Source: Ga0077555 sp041397775
Lineage (GTDB): Bacteria; Pseudomonadota; Alphaproteobacteria; Rhizobiales; Hyphomicrobiaceae
Length of the DNA: 64,000 nucleotides
NCBI GenBank assembly: GCA_041397775.1
Contig: JAWKWB010000011.1
Location: 62,001-126,000 of the forward strand
Direction of reading: 5' to 3'
Positions 33,969-42,683 of this stretch are shown one piece after another. The notes beneath the pieces are model-generated. The model had not been told where the DNA came from. It ran no database searches and was given only the letters and a program-made list of their open reading frames with translations. The position numbers were made by a program, and so were the translations under genes. Within the stretch, counting starts at the first letter, position 1. Each line of letters starts with the position of its first letter.

Positions 33969-34442
33969 TCACCGGCATTTGACCTCCGGATAGCACGAAC
34001 AGCCGTTCTCGCACTGGATCACTTCGCGTTCGCAGGGAGCGCGCGGATCGGCCGGCGGCTTGCGCAGAGTGAGAACCTTGTTGCGGCAGACGCAGCGGGG
34101 AATGCAGCGATCATTCTCGCGGCCGGGCTCGCGCGCCGAGCCCAGCGGGCCGCCGATGCAGCGGTCGCCGACGCAGGGTCCGGGACAGGGGATGCGGCTC
34201 ACCTCGACATCGCGGCAGGAGCCCGAGCAGATGCTCCGCGTCGTCACGAGGACGTTGCCGGCGCAGTGGCTGCGGGAGAGGCCGCCGTTGGGGCATTGCA
34301 CGTCCGCGGTGCAGGTTTGTGCAGCCGCAGGGGGCGGGGCGAAGCCCCACATCAGCAGAAAGACGATCACCAGCACGATGGCATGCCCGCCTCGAGGGTG
34401 TGCCCTGAAGCGTGTCGCGTCGGTTTGCCCGTTGACCTGCAT
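33969..34442 (-). CDS. Cysteine-rich secreted protein, unrecognised
   Basis: A 157-residue protein begins MQVNGQTDATRFRAHPRGG, then a hydrophobic signal (AIVLVIVFLLMWGFAPPPAAA) and a mature part of about 115 residues with about 19 cysteines, many as Cys-x(3) or Cys-x-Cys (QTCTADVQC, ICSGSCRDV, IPCPGPCVGDRC, RCIPRCVC, QCENGCSCYPEVKC). Such density suggests an extracytoplasmic disulfide-bonded or metal-binding domain. The family was not recognised. The start at 34442 was chosen because the signal peptide begins soon after; it diverges from the DUF169 gene 66 bases away. Confidence 0.7.
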   Translation of the reverse strand: MQVNGQTDATRFRAHPRGGHAIVLVIVFLLMWGFAPPPAAAQTCTADVQCPNGGLSRSHCAGNVLVTTRSICSGSCRDVEVSRIPCPGPCVGDRCIGGPLGSAREPGRENDRCIPRCVCRNKVLTLRKPPADPRAPCEREVIQCENGCSCYPEVKCR

Positions 34443-34508
34443 GATGGAACCCGCAACCTTGTCCGACACAAGCCATAAGCCAATCCTAGGAAACCCGGGA
34501 GCCCTGCC

Positions 34509-35282
34509 ATGTCCGAACTCGATCTCGCACGCATCTCGAATGACCTGGAGCGCATATTGAAGCTGCGCACCGCGCCATTCGGCATGAAGTTGTACGAGAA
34601 AAAAGCGGATATGGAGGCAATCCCCCGCGTGCGCCGCCCGCAGAAGATCCACACGCTCGACCAGGTGGTGGCGCAGGCCGCCCGGCTGGGATGGACCGTC
34701 GGCATCACATCGGAGGATCTCGTCGGCGGCCAGTGCCGCGCGGTCGTCGGCCTCGGCGACTCCAAGACCGAGGAGTGGAAGACGGGCAAGCACACGGTGG
34801 GCGTCTGGCACGGCGACCTGGAGGCCGCAGCAGGCAGGCAGGCAGCCCTGACGTGCGTCCCGGACGGCAAGTACGAGGCGCTCGCGGTATCACCGCTCGC
34901 TGCCGGCCGCCTCAACCCGCCGGACATCGCCTTGTTCTACGCGACGCCCGGCGCGATGATCTACTTCATCAACGGCATGCAGTACGTGGGCTACAAGAAG
35001 TTCGAGTGGGGCGTGGTCGGCGAGACCGCGTGCGCGGACAGCTGGGGCCGGGCGCTGTCGACCGGCGAGCCGTCGCTGTCCATCCCCTGCTTCGCGGAGC
35101 GGCGCTACGGCGGCGTGCTCGACGACGAGATGCTGATGGCGATGCGGCCGGATCAACTCGACAAGGCCATCCAGGGCATGATGGCGCTGGCCAAGAACGG
35201 CTTGCGCTACCCGTTCCCGCAGTACGGCATCCAGAACGACGTGCGCGAGGGCATGTCGCGGAGCTATCCCGGGCGCGCCTGA
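34509..35282 (+). CDS. DUF169 family protein
   Basis: A 257-residue soluble protein with the DUF169 pattern: LERILKLRTAPFGMKLYEK at the N-terminus, GGQCRAVVGLGD in the middle and TACADSWGRALSTGEPSLSIPC near residue 180. DUF169 proteins are of unknown function, often next to catabolic or radical-SAM genes. It is 41 bases upstream of the BKACE gene in the same direction, so the pair probably forms an operon and DUF169 may assist the same pathway. Confidence 0.85.
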   Translation: MSELDLARISNDLERILKLRTAPFGMKLYEKKADMEAIPRVRRPQKIHTLDQVVAQAARLGWTVGITSEDLVGGQCRAVVGLGDSKTEEWKTGKHTVGVWHGDLEAAAGRQAALTCVPDGKYEALAVSPLAAGRLNPPDIALFYATPGAMIYFINGMQYVGYKKFEWGVVGETACADSWGRALSTGEPSLSIPCFAERRYGGVLDDEMLMAMRPDQLDKAIQGMMALAKNGLRYPFPQYGIQNDVREGMSRSYPGRA

Positions 35283-35323
35283 CGCCCCGCAACATCACTG
35301 GCCTCCACAGGCAAGGGGACGTC

Positions 35324-36226
35324 ATGGCAGCACCGAAGATCTGGGTCGAGGCCGCATTGAACGGGCCCTGGAGCCGTTCGCTGCAGCCGGGCATTCCCGA
35401 CACGGTGGAGGCGATCGTCGCGGAAGGGATCGCGTGCGCCCAGGCCGGGGCGTGCATCATCCACGTGCATGCCTACGACGGCGGCGGGGCGCAGACGTTC
35501 GACTGGCAGGTCTATGCGCGAATCATCGAAGGGATCCGGGCGCGCATCGACGTGCCCGTGTACCCTTCGCTGCCCAGCGCGGCCATCGGCGTCAGCGAGG
35601 ATGTGACCGATCCGGTGCCGCGCTTCGTCCATGTCGAGCAGTTGGCCAAGCGGGGTCTTCTGGAATTTGCCGTCATCGATCCGGGCAGCGTCAACTTCAT
35701 CGACATGCGGCGCACGGGCGGCATGGCGGGATCGGTCTACAGCAATCCGGAGTCTCACATCCGGCATGGCCTCGCCTTCGCCCGGCGGCATGGCTTCCAT
35801 CCAGCCTACGCCATCTACGAGCCGGGTTTCACGCGCACCGGCGCGGCGCTGGCGCGGGCCGAAGACGCGCCACGGGCGGTCTATCGTTTCATGTTCTCCG
35901 AGACTTTCGCCTGGGGCTTCCCGCCGAAGCCGCATCACCTCGATGCGCATCTGCGGCTGCTGGAGGAAGAGGACGCCGGCGCGCCCTGGATGGTGGCAGG
36001 GCTCGGGGTCGACATCCGCCCCCTGATCGCGCACACCGTTCAGAATGGCGGGCATGTGCGCGTCGGGCTCGAGGATGCTCCCTTCGGAACCGAAACGGGG
36101 AATGTGGCCTGGGTCGAGCAGGCGGTGGCCGCCGTCCGGTCTGCTGGTGGCGAACCGGCCGCAGCCTGTGACATGCGGGCGACACTGAAAACTCTTGCGC
36201 CGTCATCGTCGTGCACGCGTGCATGA
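35324..36226 (+). CDS. 3-keto-5-aminohexanoate cleavage family enzyme (BKACE, DUF849)
   Basis: A 300-residue TIM-barrel enzyme that condenses a beta-keto acid with acetyl-CoA. The family zinc ligands His47 and His49 (IIHVHAYD) are present, and the DPGSVNF segment and NGGHVRVGLED near the C-terminus fit the fold. Start ATG 35324 follows GGGGAC and starts the family homology; the longer frame at 34691 overlaps the DUF169 gene. The exact beta-keto acid cannot be inferred. Its C-terminus SSSCTRA lies next to a repeat cluster. Confidence 0.9.
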   Translation: MAAPKIWVEAALNGPWSRSLQPGIPDTVEAIVAEGIACAQAGACIIHVHAYDGGGAQTFDWQVYARIIEGIRARIDVPVYPSLPSAAIGVSEDVTDPVPRFVHVEQLAKRGLLEFAVIDPGSVNFIDMRRTGGMAGSVYSNPESHIRHGLAFARRHGFHPAYAIYEPGFTRTGAALARAEDAPRAVYRFMFSETFAWGFPPKPHHLDAHLRLLEEEDAGAPWMVAGLGVDIRPLIAHTVQNGGHVRVGLEDAPFGTETGNVAWVEQAVAAVRSAGGEPAAACDMRATLKTLAPSSSCTRA

Positions 36227-36285
36227 CTGCCTGCCACGCATGGGGATGCCATCGAAAAGCCAATGGTCTGAAACTCGGAATCGCA

Positions 36286-36360
36286 CTAGTGTCCCGACCG
36301 CAATGTCCGTTCAGCCCCCGCAGCAGAATGAGACGGACGTTGCGGTCAAAGGGACACTTG
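36286..36360. repeat. Palindromic element, type A copy 3
   Basis: CTAGTGTCCC opens and GGGACACTTG closes the element. Inner arms GACCGCAATGTCCGTTC and GAGACGGACGTTGCGGTC pair well. The right arm has three extra A beside the terminal stem (the one-sided bulge of the family). Opening CTAG is the same as in types B and C; the minus strand matches the copy at 13781-13855 over nearly its whole length. Confidence 0.88.
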
Positions 36361-36372
36361 AGAAACCAATAG

Positions 36373-36452
36373 CTTAGTGTGGCGTCATCATTGGAAGTCC
36401 GCTCTCAGAAGCAGCGGCAAGTCGAGAGCGGACTTCCAATGCGCCCCACTAG
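36373..36452. repeat. Palindromic element, type B copy 3
   Basis: It opens CTTAGTGTGGCG and closes CGCCCCACTAG. Inner arms CATTGGAAGTCCGCTCTC and GAGAGCGGACTTCCAATG pair perfectly over 18 bp. Four extra bases (TCAT) lie in the left arm beside the terminal stem. Relative to copy 1 (13689) it is inverted; base pairs differ but pairing is kept. Confidence 0.9.
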
Positions 36453-36627
36453 TCGTTTAAGCATCGCGATTCGTTTCATCGGTACCGATCTGGTGTTCGC
36501 TGAGCGATCGTTTACGAAGAGACGCGAGATCGACCACGCAGAAGTCGCTCTTCCGTTATGACGGTGTCGAGCCTATAAGGCCGACCGACGCGGCAGGACG
36601 GCCAGCTTCCCCACGAGGTAGTGCCCG

Positions 36628-38535
36628 ATGGGAAACGTCAACACGACGACCCATAGTTCAGAAGAAGATTCCCGATCACCGCACGGCAAGCTGTGGGCCC
36701 TCATCCTGGGCTCGGTCGGCGTCGTGTACGGCGACATCGGTACCAGTCCGCTGTACGCTTTCCGCGAGTCCGTGACGCACGCGGTCAAGCACGGCGTCGG
36801 CGAGACGGAGGCGGTGCTCGGCGTGCTGTCCCTCATCCTGTGGTCGCTGGCCCTGATCGTCACCCTGAAGTACGTCGTCGTGCTGCTGCGGGCCGACAAT
36901 CACGGCGAGGGCGGCACGTTCGCGCTGATGGCGCTCGGCCAATCGGTGGCCAACCGATCCAAGCGGCTCCTCATGGTGCTCGGCATCATGGGCGTCGCCT
37001 TCTTCTATGGTGACTCGGTGCTGACGCCCGCGATCTCCGTGCTTTCGGCGGTCGAAGGATTGACGCTCATCGCCCCGGGGTTCGACCGGGCTGTGGTGCC
37101 GATCACGCTAGTGATCATCCTGGGCCTGTTCTGGATGCAATCGCGCGGCACCGAGAAGGTGGCTACATTCTTCGGGCCGATCACGCTCCTGTGGTTCACG
37201 CTGTTGGCGGTCGGCGGTCTCGTCCATATCGTCGACGACCCGCGCGTCTTCATGGCGTTCAATCCCTTCTATGGGGTCGCGCTCGTCGCACAGCACGGCC
37301 TGTTGGGCTTCACGATCCTGGGCCTCGTCTTCCTTGCCGTGACCGGGGCCGAAGCGCTCTATGCCGATCTCGGCCATTTCGGCCGCAAGCCGATCCAGAT
37401 CGCCTGGAGCAGCATCGTCGTGCCGGCCCTGGTGCTCAACTACCTGGGTCAAGGCGCGCTGCTGCTGTCGCACGCCGACAAGATCGACAACCCCTTCTAC
37501 AAGCTCTATCCGTCGTGGGCGCTGATCCCGATGGTGTGCATGGCGACGGTGGCGACCGTGATCGCCAGCCAGGCCGTCATCACGGGCGCGTTCTCGGTGA
37601 CACGGCAGGCGATCCAGCTGGGACTGATCCCACGCTTTGCCATTCTGCACACGTCCGAGAGCATGGCCGGGCAGATCTACCTGCCCCGCGTCAACCGGCT
37701 GCTGATGATCGGCGTCTGTGTCGTCGTCGTTCTGTTCCAGAGTTCGTCGCACCTGGCCGCGGCCTATGGCATCTCGGTCACCGCGACCATGGTGATCGAC
37801 TCCGTGATGGCGTTCTTCGTCATCTGGAAGCTCTGGAAATGGCCGCTGTGGCGGACCCTGCTGTTGATCGTGCCCCTGCTGCTGCTCGAGCAGGCGTTCC
37901 TCTCGGCGAACATGCTGAAGGTGCTCGAAGGCGGCTGGTTCCCGCTTCTGATCGGCGGCTGCATCGGGCTCGTCATGCTGACGTGGCAATACGGCTCGAA
38001 AGTCCTCGCCCGCGCGACGAAAAAGAACGAGGCGGACATCGGCTGGCTCATCCGCCATCTCGAGAACAAGCCGCCACACAAGGTGCCGGGCACCGCGGTG
38101 TTCCTGACCGCCGACCCCGATTCGGCGCCCACCTCGCTCATGCATAACCTGAAGCACAACCGCGTGCTGCACGAGCGCAACATCATCCTCACCATCCGGA
38201 CCGAAGACACGCCGCGGGTGGCGCGCCACGAGCGCGTGGAAGTGGAGCGCCTGTCGGACAGCTTCATCCGCGTGATCGCGCACTACGGCTTCATGGAAAC
38301 GCCGTCGGTGCCCAAGATCTTCGATCAGGCCCGGCGAAAGGATCTGAACGTCGATTTCCCCGCGACATCGTTCTTCCTGTCGCGGCGCTCCTTGAAACCG
38401 ACGTCGAAGACGCAAATGCCGCGCTGGCAGGAGGCGCTGTTCATCTGGCTCGCCGGACAGGCCGAGGATGCTACGGAGTACTTCCGCATTCCCACGGACC
38501 GGGTGGTGGAAGTGGGAACGCAGGTGCAGGTGTAG
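36628..38535 (+). CDS. kup: Kup-type potassium uptake transporter
   Basis: The 635-residue protein has about twelve helices followed by a C-terminal hydrophilic domain of about 170 residues, the normal Kup layout. It shows GSVGVVYGDIGTSPLYAFRE, GEGGTFALMALGQ and FFYGDSVLTPAISVLSAVEG, the family signatures for K+/H+ symport. Start ATG 36628 is preceded by GAGG. It is a single gene followed 69 bases later by thyA. Confidence 0.95.
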   Translation: MGNVNTTTHSSEEDSRSPHGKLWALILGSVGVVYGDIGTSPLYAFRESVTHAVKHGVGETEAVLGVLSLILWSLALIVTLKYVVVLLRADNHGEGGTFALMALGQSVANRSKRLLMVLGIMGVAFFYGDSVLTPAISVLSAVEGLTLIAPGFDRAVVPITLVIILGLFWMQSRGTEKVATFFGPITLLWFTLLAVGGLVHIVDDPRVFMAFNPFYGVALVAQHGLLGFTILGLVFLAVTGAEALYADLGHFGRKPIQIAWSSIVVPALVLNYLGQGALLLSHADKIDNPFYKLYPSWALIPMVCMATVATVIASQAVITGAFSVTRQAIQLGLIPRFAILHTSESMAGQIYLPRVNRLLMIGVCVVVVLFQSSSHLAAAYGISVTATMVIDSVMAFFVIWKLWKWPLWRTLLLIVPLLLLEQAFLSANMLKVLEGGWFPLLIGGCIGLVMLTWQYGSKVLARATKKNEADIGWLIRHLENKPPHKVPGTAVFLTADPDSAPTSLMHNLKHNRVLHERNIILTIRTEDTPRVARHERVEVERLSDSFIRVIAHYGFMETPSVPKIFDQARRKDLNVDFPATSFFLSRRSLKPTSKTQMPRWQEALFIWLAGQAEDATEYFRIPTDRVVEVGTQVQV

Positions 38536-38604
38536 CGGCGCCGAAGTTGTAGACATTGTGTCTGGAAAGATGCGTGGTCGGGTAGAACCGGATAGGGTTT
38601 CGCC

Positions 38605-39399
38605 ATGCAACACTATCTCGATCTCATGCGCCGCGTGCGCGATCACGGCACGAAGAAGTCCGACCGGACCGGCACGGGCACGCTGAGCGTCTTCGGCCAC
38701 CAGATGCGCTTCGATCTCGCCGACGGCTTTCCCCTGGTGACGACGAAGAAGCTGCACCTGAAGTCGATCATCCACGAGCTGATCTGGTTCCTGGCCGGCG
38801 ATACCAACGTCGCCTACCTGAAGCAGCACGGCGTCTCCATCTGGGACGAGTGGGCGGACGAGCGCGGCGACCTGGGACCGGTCTATGGCAAGCAATGGCG
38901 CTCGTGGGCGACGCCGGACGGGCGGACCATCGACCAAATCCGGGAAGTGGTCGAGACGCTGAAGACGAACCCTGACAGCCGGCGCATCGTCGTCACGGCG
39001 TGGAACCCGGCCGACATTCCCGACATGGCGCTGGCACCGTGCCACTGCCTGTTCCAGTTCTACGTCGCGGACGGGCGGCTCTCCTGCCAGCTCTACCAGC
39101 GTTCGGCGGACATCTTCCTGGGTGTGCCGTTCAACATCGCGAGCTATGCGGCCCTGACGATGATGATGGCCCAGGTGACCGGGCTGAAGCCGGGCGAGTT
39201 CATCCATACCTTCGGGGATGCGCACCTCTACCTCAATCACCTCGCGCAGACGGACCTGCAGCTCTCGCGCACGCCACGTCCGCTGCCGCGCCTGGAGATC
39301 AACCCCGACGTGCGCTCGATCTTCGATTTCAAGTACGAGGACTTCACGCTCGTGGGCTATGACCCGCACCCGCACATCAAAGCGCCGGTGGCGGTGTGA
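38605..39399 (+). CDS. thyA: Thymidylate synthase
   Basis: The 264-residue ThyA methylates dUMP to dTMP with methylene-tetrahydrofolate. Catalytic Cys146 lies in MALAPCHCLFQF; the folate-binding segments RSGTGTLS-like RTGTGTLSVFGHQ and QLYQRSADIFLGVPFNIASYA are present. The stop overlaps the GTG start of folA (GTGA), coupling dTMP synthesis with regeneration of tetrahydrofolate from the dihydrofolate it produces. Confidence 0.98.
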   Translation: MQHYLDLMRRVRDHGTKKSDRTGTGTLSVFGHQMRFDLADGFPLVTTKKLHLKSIIHELIWFLAGDTNVAYLKQHGVSIWDEWADERGDLGPVYGKQWRSWATPDGRTIDQIREVVETLKTNPDSRRIVVTAWNPADIPDMALAPCHCLFQFYVADGRLSCQLYQRSADIFLGVPFNIASYAALTMMMAQVTGLKPGEFIHTFGDAHLYLNHLAQTDLQLSRTPRPLPRLEINPDVRSIFDFKYEDFTLVGYDPHPHIKAPVAV

Positions 39400-39917
39400 C
39401 CGTGGCGGGTATCGCGGTCAGTCTCGTCGTCGCCGTCGCCGAGAACGGAGTGATCGGCCGTGAGGGCGGGTTGCCCTGGCGCATGCCGTCCGACCTGAAG
39501 ACCTTCCGGCGCATGACGATGGGCAAGCCGCTGATCATGGGGCGGCGCACGATCGAGGCGATCGGCAAGCCTCTCGACGGGCGCGACAACATCGTCGTCA
39601 CGCGCGATGCGGCGTTTTCGATGCCCGGTACGATCGTCGTCGGGTCGATCGACGCTGCGCTGGCCGAGGCACGGCGTTGCGCTGCCGCACGCGGTGTCGA
39701 TGAAATCGCGGTGATCGGCGGCGCCGACATCTATCGCCAGACGATGCCTGTCGCGGATCGCATCTATCTCACGCGCATTCATGCCACTCCCGACGGCGAT
39801 GCCACCTTCGCGGAGCCCGATCCGGCACACTGGCGCCTTGCCGAGCGCCAGCCCATCGCGCCTCATCCACGCGACGACCATGCGGCGACGCTGCTCGTCT
39901 ACGAGCGCATTCGCTGA
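39396..39917 (+). CDS. folA: Dihydrofolate reductase
   Basis: A 173-residue DHFR reduces dihydrofolate with NADPH. It carries VAVAENGVIGREGGLPWRMPSDLKTFRRMT (folate and NADPH loops with the active-site acid in LPWRMPSDL), MGRRTIEAIGKPL and AVIGGADIYRQ. The start GTG 39396 overlaps thyA by four bases, so no independent ribosome-binding site is expected. Translation is coupled. Confidence 0.96.
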   Translation: MTVAGIAVSLVVAVAENGVIGREGGLPWRMPSDLKTFRRMTMGKPLIMGRRTIEAIGKPLDGRDNIVVTRDAAFSMPGTIVVGSIDAALAEARRCAAARGVDEIAVIGGADIYRQTMPVADRIYLTRIHATPDGDATFAEPDPAHWRLAERQPIAPHPRDDHAATLLVYERIR

Positions 39918-40024
39918 CCTTTTTGGCAGATCTTGCCGGTGGCTTCGAGGCGGTCCACAGTAGCGGCCGACGCAGGCCGAACGTGCCCGCCAGAGAGAAG
40001 CATTCGCCACGCCGGGAGGCCGTC

Positions 40025-41170
40025 ATGCCCCAGAAGAAGCTGCCCGCCGTCTTCATGCGCGGGGGCACGTCGAAGGCCGTGATGCTGCATCAGCGCGACC
40101 TGCCGGCCGCGCGCGACGACTGGGCGCCGATCTTCCTGTCCCTGATGGGCTCGCCCGATCCCAGCCTGCGGCAACTCGACGGCATGGGCGGTGGCGTCTC
40201 GTCACTGTCGAAAGTCTGCGTGATCGGACCGCCGACGCATCCCGATGCGGATGTCGACTACACGTTCGCGCAGATCCTCATCGACCAGCCGCGCGTGGAT
40301 TATTCGATCAACTGCGGAAACATGTCGTCGGCGATCGGGCCGTTCGCCGTGGACGAGGGGATCGTGCCGCGTCCGGCGGGGAACGAGGGCGTGGTTCGCA
40401 TCCACAACACCAATACCAAGAAGATCATCGTCGCCCGCTTCCCGATGGACGGCGACGTGGCGGCGGTGGACGGCGACATGGCCCTCGACGGCGTCGCGGG
40501 CACCGCCGCGCCGATCCGGCTGGAATTCATGGCGCCCGGCGGCGCGCGGACCGGCAAGCTGCTGCCGACCGGCAAGACCTCCGACCTGCTGGACGTCGCC
40601 GGCGTCGGCCGCGTTCCCGTCAGCCTCGTCGATGCGGCCAACCCATGCGTGCTTGTGCCGGCCGACGCCGTTGGCGCGACGGCGACCGAGACCCCCGCCG
40701 ACCTGGAGGCCAACGCGCCGCTGATGGCGAAGCTGGAGGCCATCCGCCGTGCAGGATCAGTCGCCATGGGCATCGCGCCGACGCTGGACGCCGCCGGCGC
40801 CATGAGCGCGCCGTTCATCGCCATGGTGGCGGCTCCCGTTGCGATGACCACGCTTTCGGGCCGCATGCTGAGCCCCGCCGACATGGACATCGCCGTGCGC
40901 GTGATCTCCAGCGGCCAGCCGCACCGCGCCACCCCGCTGACCGGCGCCATGTGCTTTGCCGTGGCGACGCGCATCCCCGGCACGATCGCCAGCGAGATGG
41001 CACAAGGACTCGCCAAGGATGCCCAGCAAATCCGCATTGCCCATCCGTCCGGCCTCATCTCGGTCGACGCGCGGGTGACGACCGATGCCGATGGTGCGCC
41101 GCACGCCGAATACGCGGCCGTCTACCGTACGGCGCGGCGGCTGTTCGAGGGGCGCGTTCTCTATCGCTGA
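40025..41170 (+). CDS. PrpF family tautomerase/isomerase (4-oxalomesaconate tautomerase or aconitate isomerase)
   Basis: The 381-residue protein has the PrpF fold (diaminopimelate-epimerase-like) with PAVFMRGGTSKAVMLHQRDL, INCGNMSSAIGPFAVDEG and TPADLEANAPLMAKLEAIR. The conserved Cys in NCGNM is at the family's active-site position. The family isomerises methylaconitate or oxalomesaconate. ATG 40025 was chosen as the family start; the frame to 39923 has no support. It may act with the MmgE/PrpD protein that follows 56 bases later, as in the 2-methylcitrate cycle, though no other cycle genes are here. Confidence 0.85.
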   Translation: MPQKKLPAVFMRGGTSKAVMLHQRDLPAARDDWAPIFLSLMGSPDPSLRQLDGMGGGVSSLSKVCVIGPPTHPDADVDYTFAQILIDQPRVDYSINCGNMSSAIGPFAVDEGIVPRPAGNEGVVRIHNTNTKKIIVARFPMDGDVAAVDGDMALDGVAGTAAPIRLEFMAPGGARTGKLLPTGKTSDLLDVAGVGRVPVSLVDAANPCVLVPADAVGATATETPADLEANAPLMAKLEAIRRAGSVAMGIAPTLDAAGAMSAPFIAMVAAPVAMTTLSGRMLSPADMDIAVRVISSGQPHRATPLTGAMCFAVATRIPGTIASEMAQGLAKDAQQIRIAHPSGLISVDARVTTDADGAPHAEYAAVYRTARRLFEGRVLYR

Positions 41171-41194
41171 GCGGCAGGGAACTCCTGCCATTCT

Positions 41195-41212
41195 CTCGTG
41201 TCCCTTTGATCG
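41195..41212 (+). repeat. Truncated end of a type A palindromic element
   Basis: CTCGTGTCCCTTTGATCG differs in one base from the first 18 bases of the type A copy at 651 (CTCGTGTCCCTTCGATCG). The rest of the palindrome is missing. It lies in the gap between the PrpF and MmgE/PrpD genes; it may be a decayed or partly deleted copy. Confidence 0.45.
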
Positions 41213-41226
41213 AGTGAGGAAACGCC

Positions 41227-42648
41227 ATGACGACCCATGCAGCTCACGACAACGCGGACGCGACCGTGGCGACGCGCATGGCCCAGCAGATCTGCGCGTT
41301 TCGCGATGCCGACATCACGCCGAAAGCGATGGCAGAAGCCCGCACCGCCATCATCGACACCGTCGCCTGCACGCTGTCGGGACTGCCGGAGCCGTGCACC
41401 CAGATCCTGCTGGGCATGCCGGGCGTCGCCGACAGCGCGGGACCGTCGCTGATTTTCGGCACGAGCCGGCGGACGAGCGCGCTCGATGCCGCCCTGATCA
41501 ACGGCGTCGCTTCACATGCGCTCGACTTCGACGACGTGTCCGGCATCTTCGGCGGGCATCATTCGGTGCCAGTGGTGGCGCCGATCTTCGCGCTCGGCGA
41601 GCACTTGAACGTGACGGGCCGGCAGGCGCTGGCGGCCTACATCATCGGCGTGGAGGCCGAGGTGCGGCTGGCGCGCGCAGTCAATTTCCATCACTACGAC
41701 AAGGGCTGGCACCCCACCGCGACGCTCGGCGTGTTCGGCGCGGCGGCGGCCTCGGGCTACCTGCTCCGGCTCGACGTACCGCAAATGGCGAAGGCCCTGG
41801 CGCTCGCCGCCTCGTTCGGCAGCGGCCTCAAGGCCAACTTCGGCACCATGACCAAACCGATGCACGTGGGCCATATCGCGCGTGCTGGATTGTTCGCGGC
41901 GCTGGCGGTGAGTCGCGGCTTCGAGTCGAACCCGGGCGTGATGGAGCACAAGCAGGGCTGGTTCCGCGTCTACAACGGCGAGGGCACCTACGACGCGGAG
42001 CGGATCTTCGCGGATTGGGGCGCGCCGTGGGAGATCGAAATCACGCGCAACAACGGCCTCAAGCAGTTCGCGTGCTGCGGCTCGACGCATCCCGCGATCA
42101 CCATGGCGCTGCGGCTCGTCAAGGAGGAGGGCGTGAGGGCCGACGACGTTGCGGGCATCGAGATCCTCGCGCACAAGCGACGGCTGCCGCATACGGACAA
42201 CCCGGATCCACAGACGCCGCTGCAGGCGAAGTTCTCGATCCAGTACACGGTAGCGCGGGCGCTCGCCGACGGCGCGGTGAAGCTGAAGGACTTCGAGGAC
42301 CCTCATATCAAGGATGCGCACGTGCGGCGCCTGCTGCCCATGATCAAGACCGGACCGCATCCCGACATGCCCGAGGACAGCCCGAACCAATTCGGCTCTG
42401 AGGTGATCGTGGCGATGAAGGACGGCCGGCGCCTGTCGCGGCGCATCGACCATCTCGTGTGCCGCGGCGGCGACTATCCGATGACGCGCGACGAGTTGTT
42501 CGAGAAGTTCGCGGACTGCGGCAACCGTGCGCTGGCGCGGGAGCAGATCGCGCCGCTGTTCGAGCGGCTCGAGAAGCTGGAAACCGTGGGCGATCTCGGC
42601 CAGATCACCCGCATGATGGAGCCGCGGGCAGCCAAGGCGGCGGAATGA
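41227..42648 (+). CDS. MmgE/PrpD family protein
   Basis: The 473-residue protein belongs to the 2-methylcitrate dehydratase/cis-aconitate decarboxylase family: VNFHHYDKGWHPTATLGVFGAAAASG, FDDVSGIFGGHHSVPVVAP and FACCGSTHPAITMALRLVKEEG are visible. Members dehydrate citrate-like acids; the exact substrate is unclear. The start ATG has GAGGAA upstream. It follows PrpF and precedes the Ddn-like gene in the same direction. Confidence 0.9.
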   Translation: MTTHAAHDNADATVATRMAQQICAFRDADITPKAMAEARTAIIDTVACTLSGLPEPCTQILLGMPGVADSAGPSLIFGTSRRTSALDAALINGVASHALDFDDVSGIFGGHHSVPVVAPIFALGEHLNVTGRQALAAYIIGVEAEVRLARAVNFHHYDKGWHPTATLGVFGAAAASGYLLRLDVPQMAKALALAASFGSGLKANFGTMTKPMHVGHIARAGLFAALAVSRGFESNPGVMEHKQGWFRVYNGEGTYDAERIFADWGAPWEIEITRNNGLKQFACCGSTHPAITMALRLVKEEGVRADDVAGIEILAHKRRLPHTDNPDPQTPLQAKFSIQYTVARALADGAVKLKDFEDPHIKDAHVRRLLPMIKTGPHPDMPEDSPNQFGSEVIVAMKDGRRLSRRIDHLVCRGGDYPMTRDELFEKFADCGNRALAREQIAPLFERLEKLETVGDLGQITRMMEPRAAKAAE

Positions 42649-42683
42649 CGCTCCCGTCATCCGCCAACGACAAGGAGGCGACC

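Larger units (their letters stand above)
36227..36627. other. Repeat-containing intergenic region before kup
   Basis: These 401 bp between the BKACE and kup genes hold a type A and a type B palindromic element (36286-36452) and otherwise no gene. The small open frames at 36195-36377 and 36379-36561 run through the repeats and have no coding character. The region 36460-36560 is AT-richer and may hold the kup promoter. Confidence 0.7.

Noticed and set aside
36195..36561. Two small plus-strand frames before kup
   Set aside because: Both run through palindromic repeats, have no homology-like pattern and no ribosome-binding sites.
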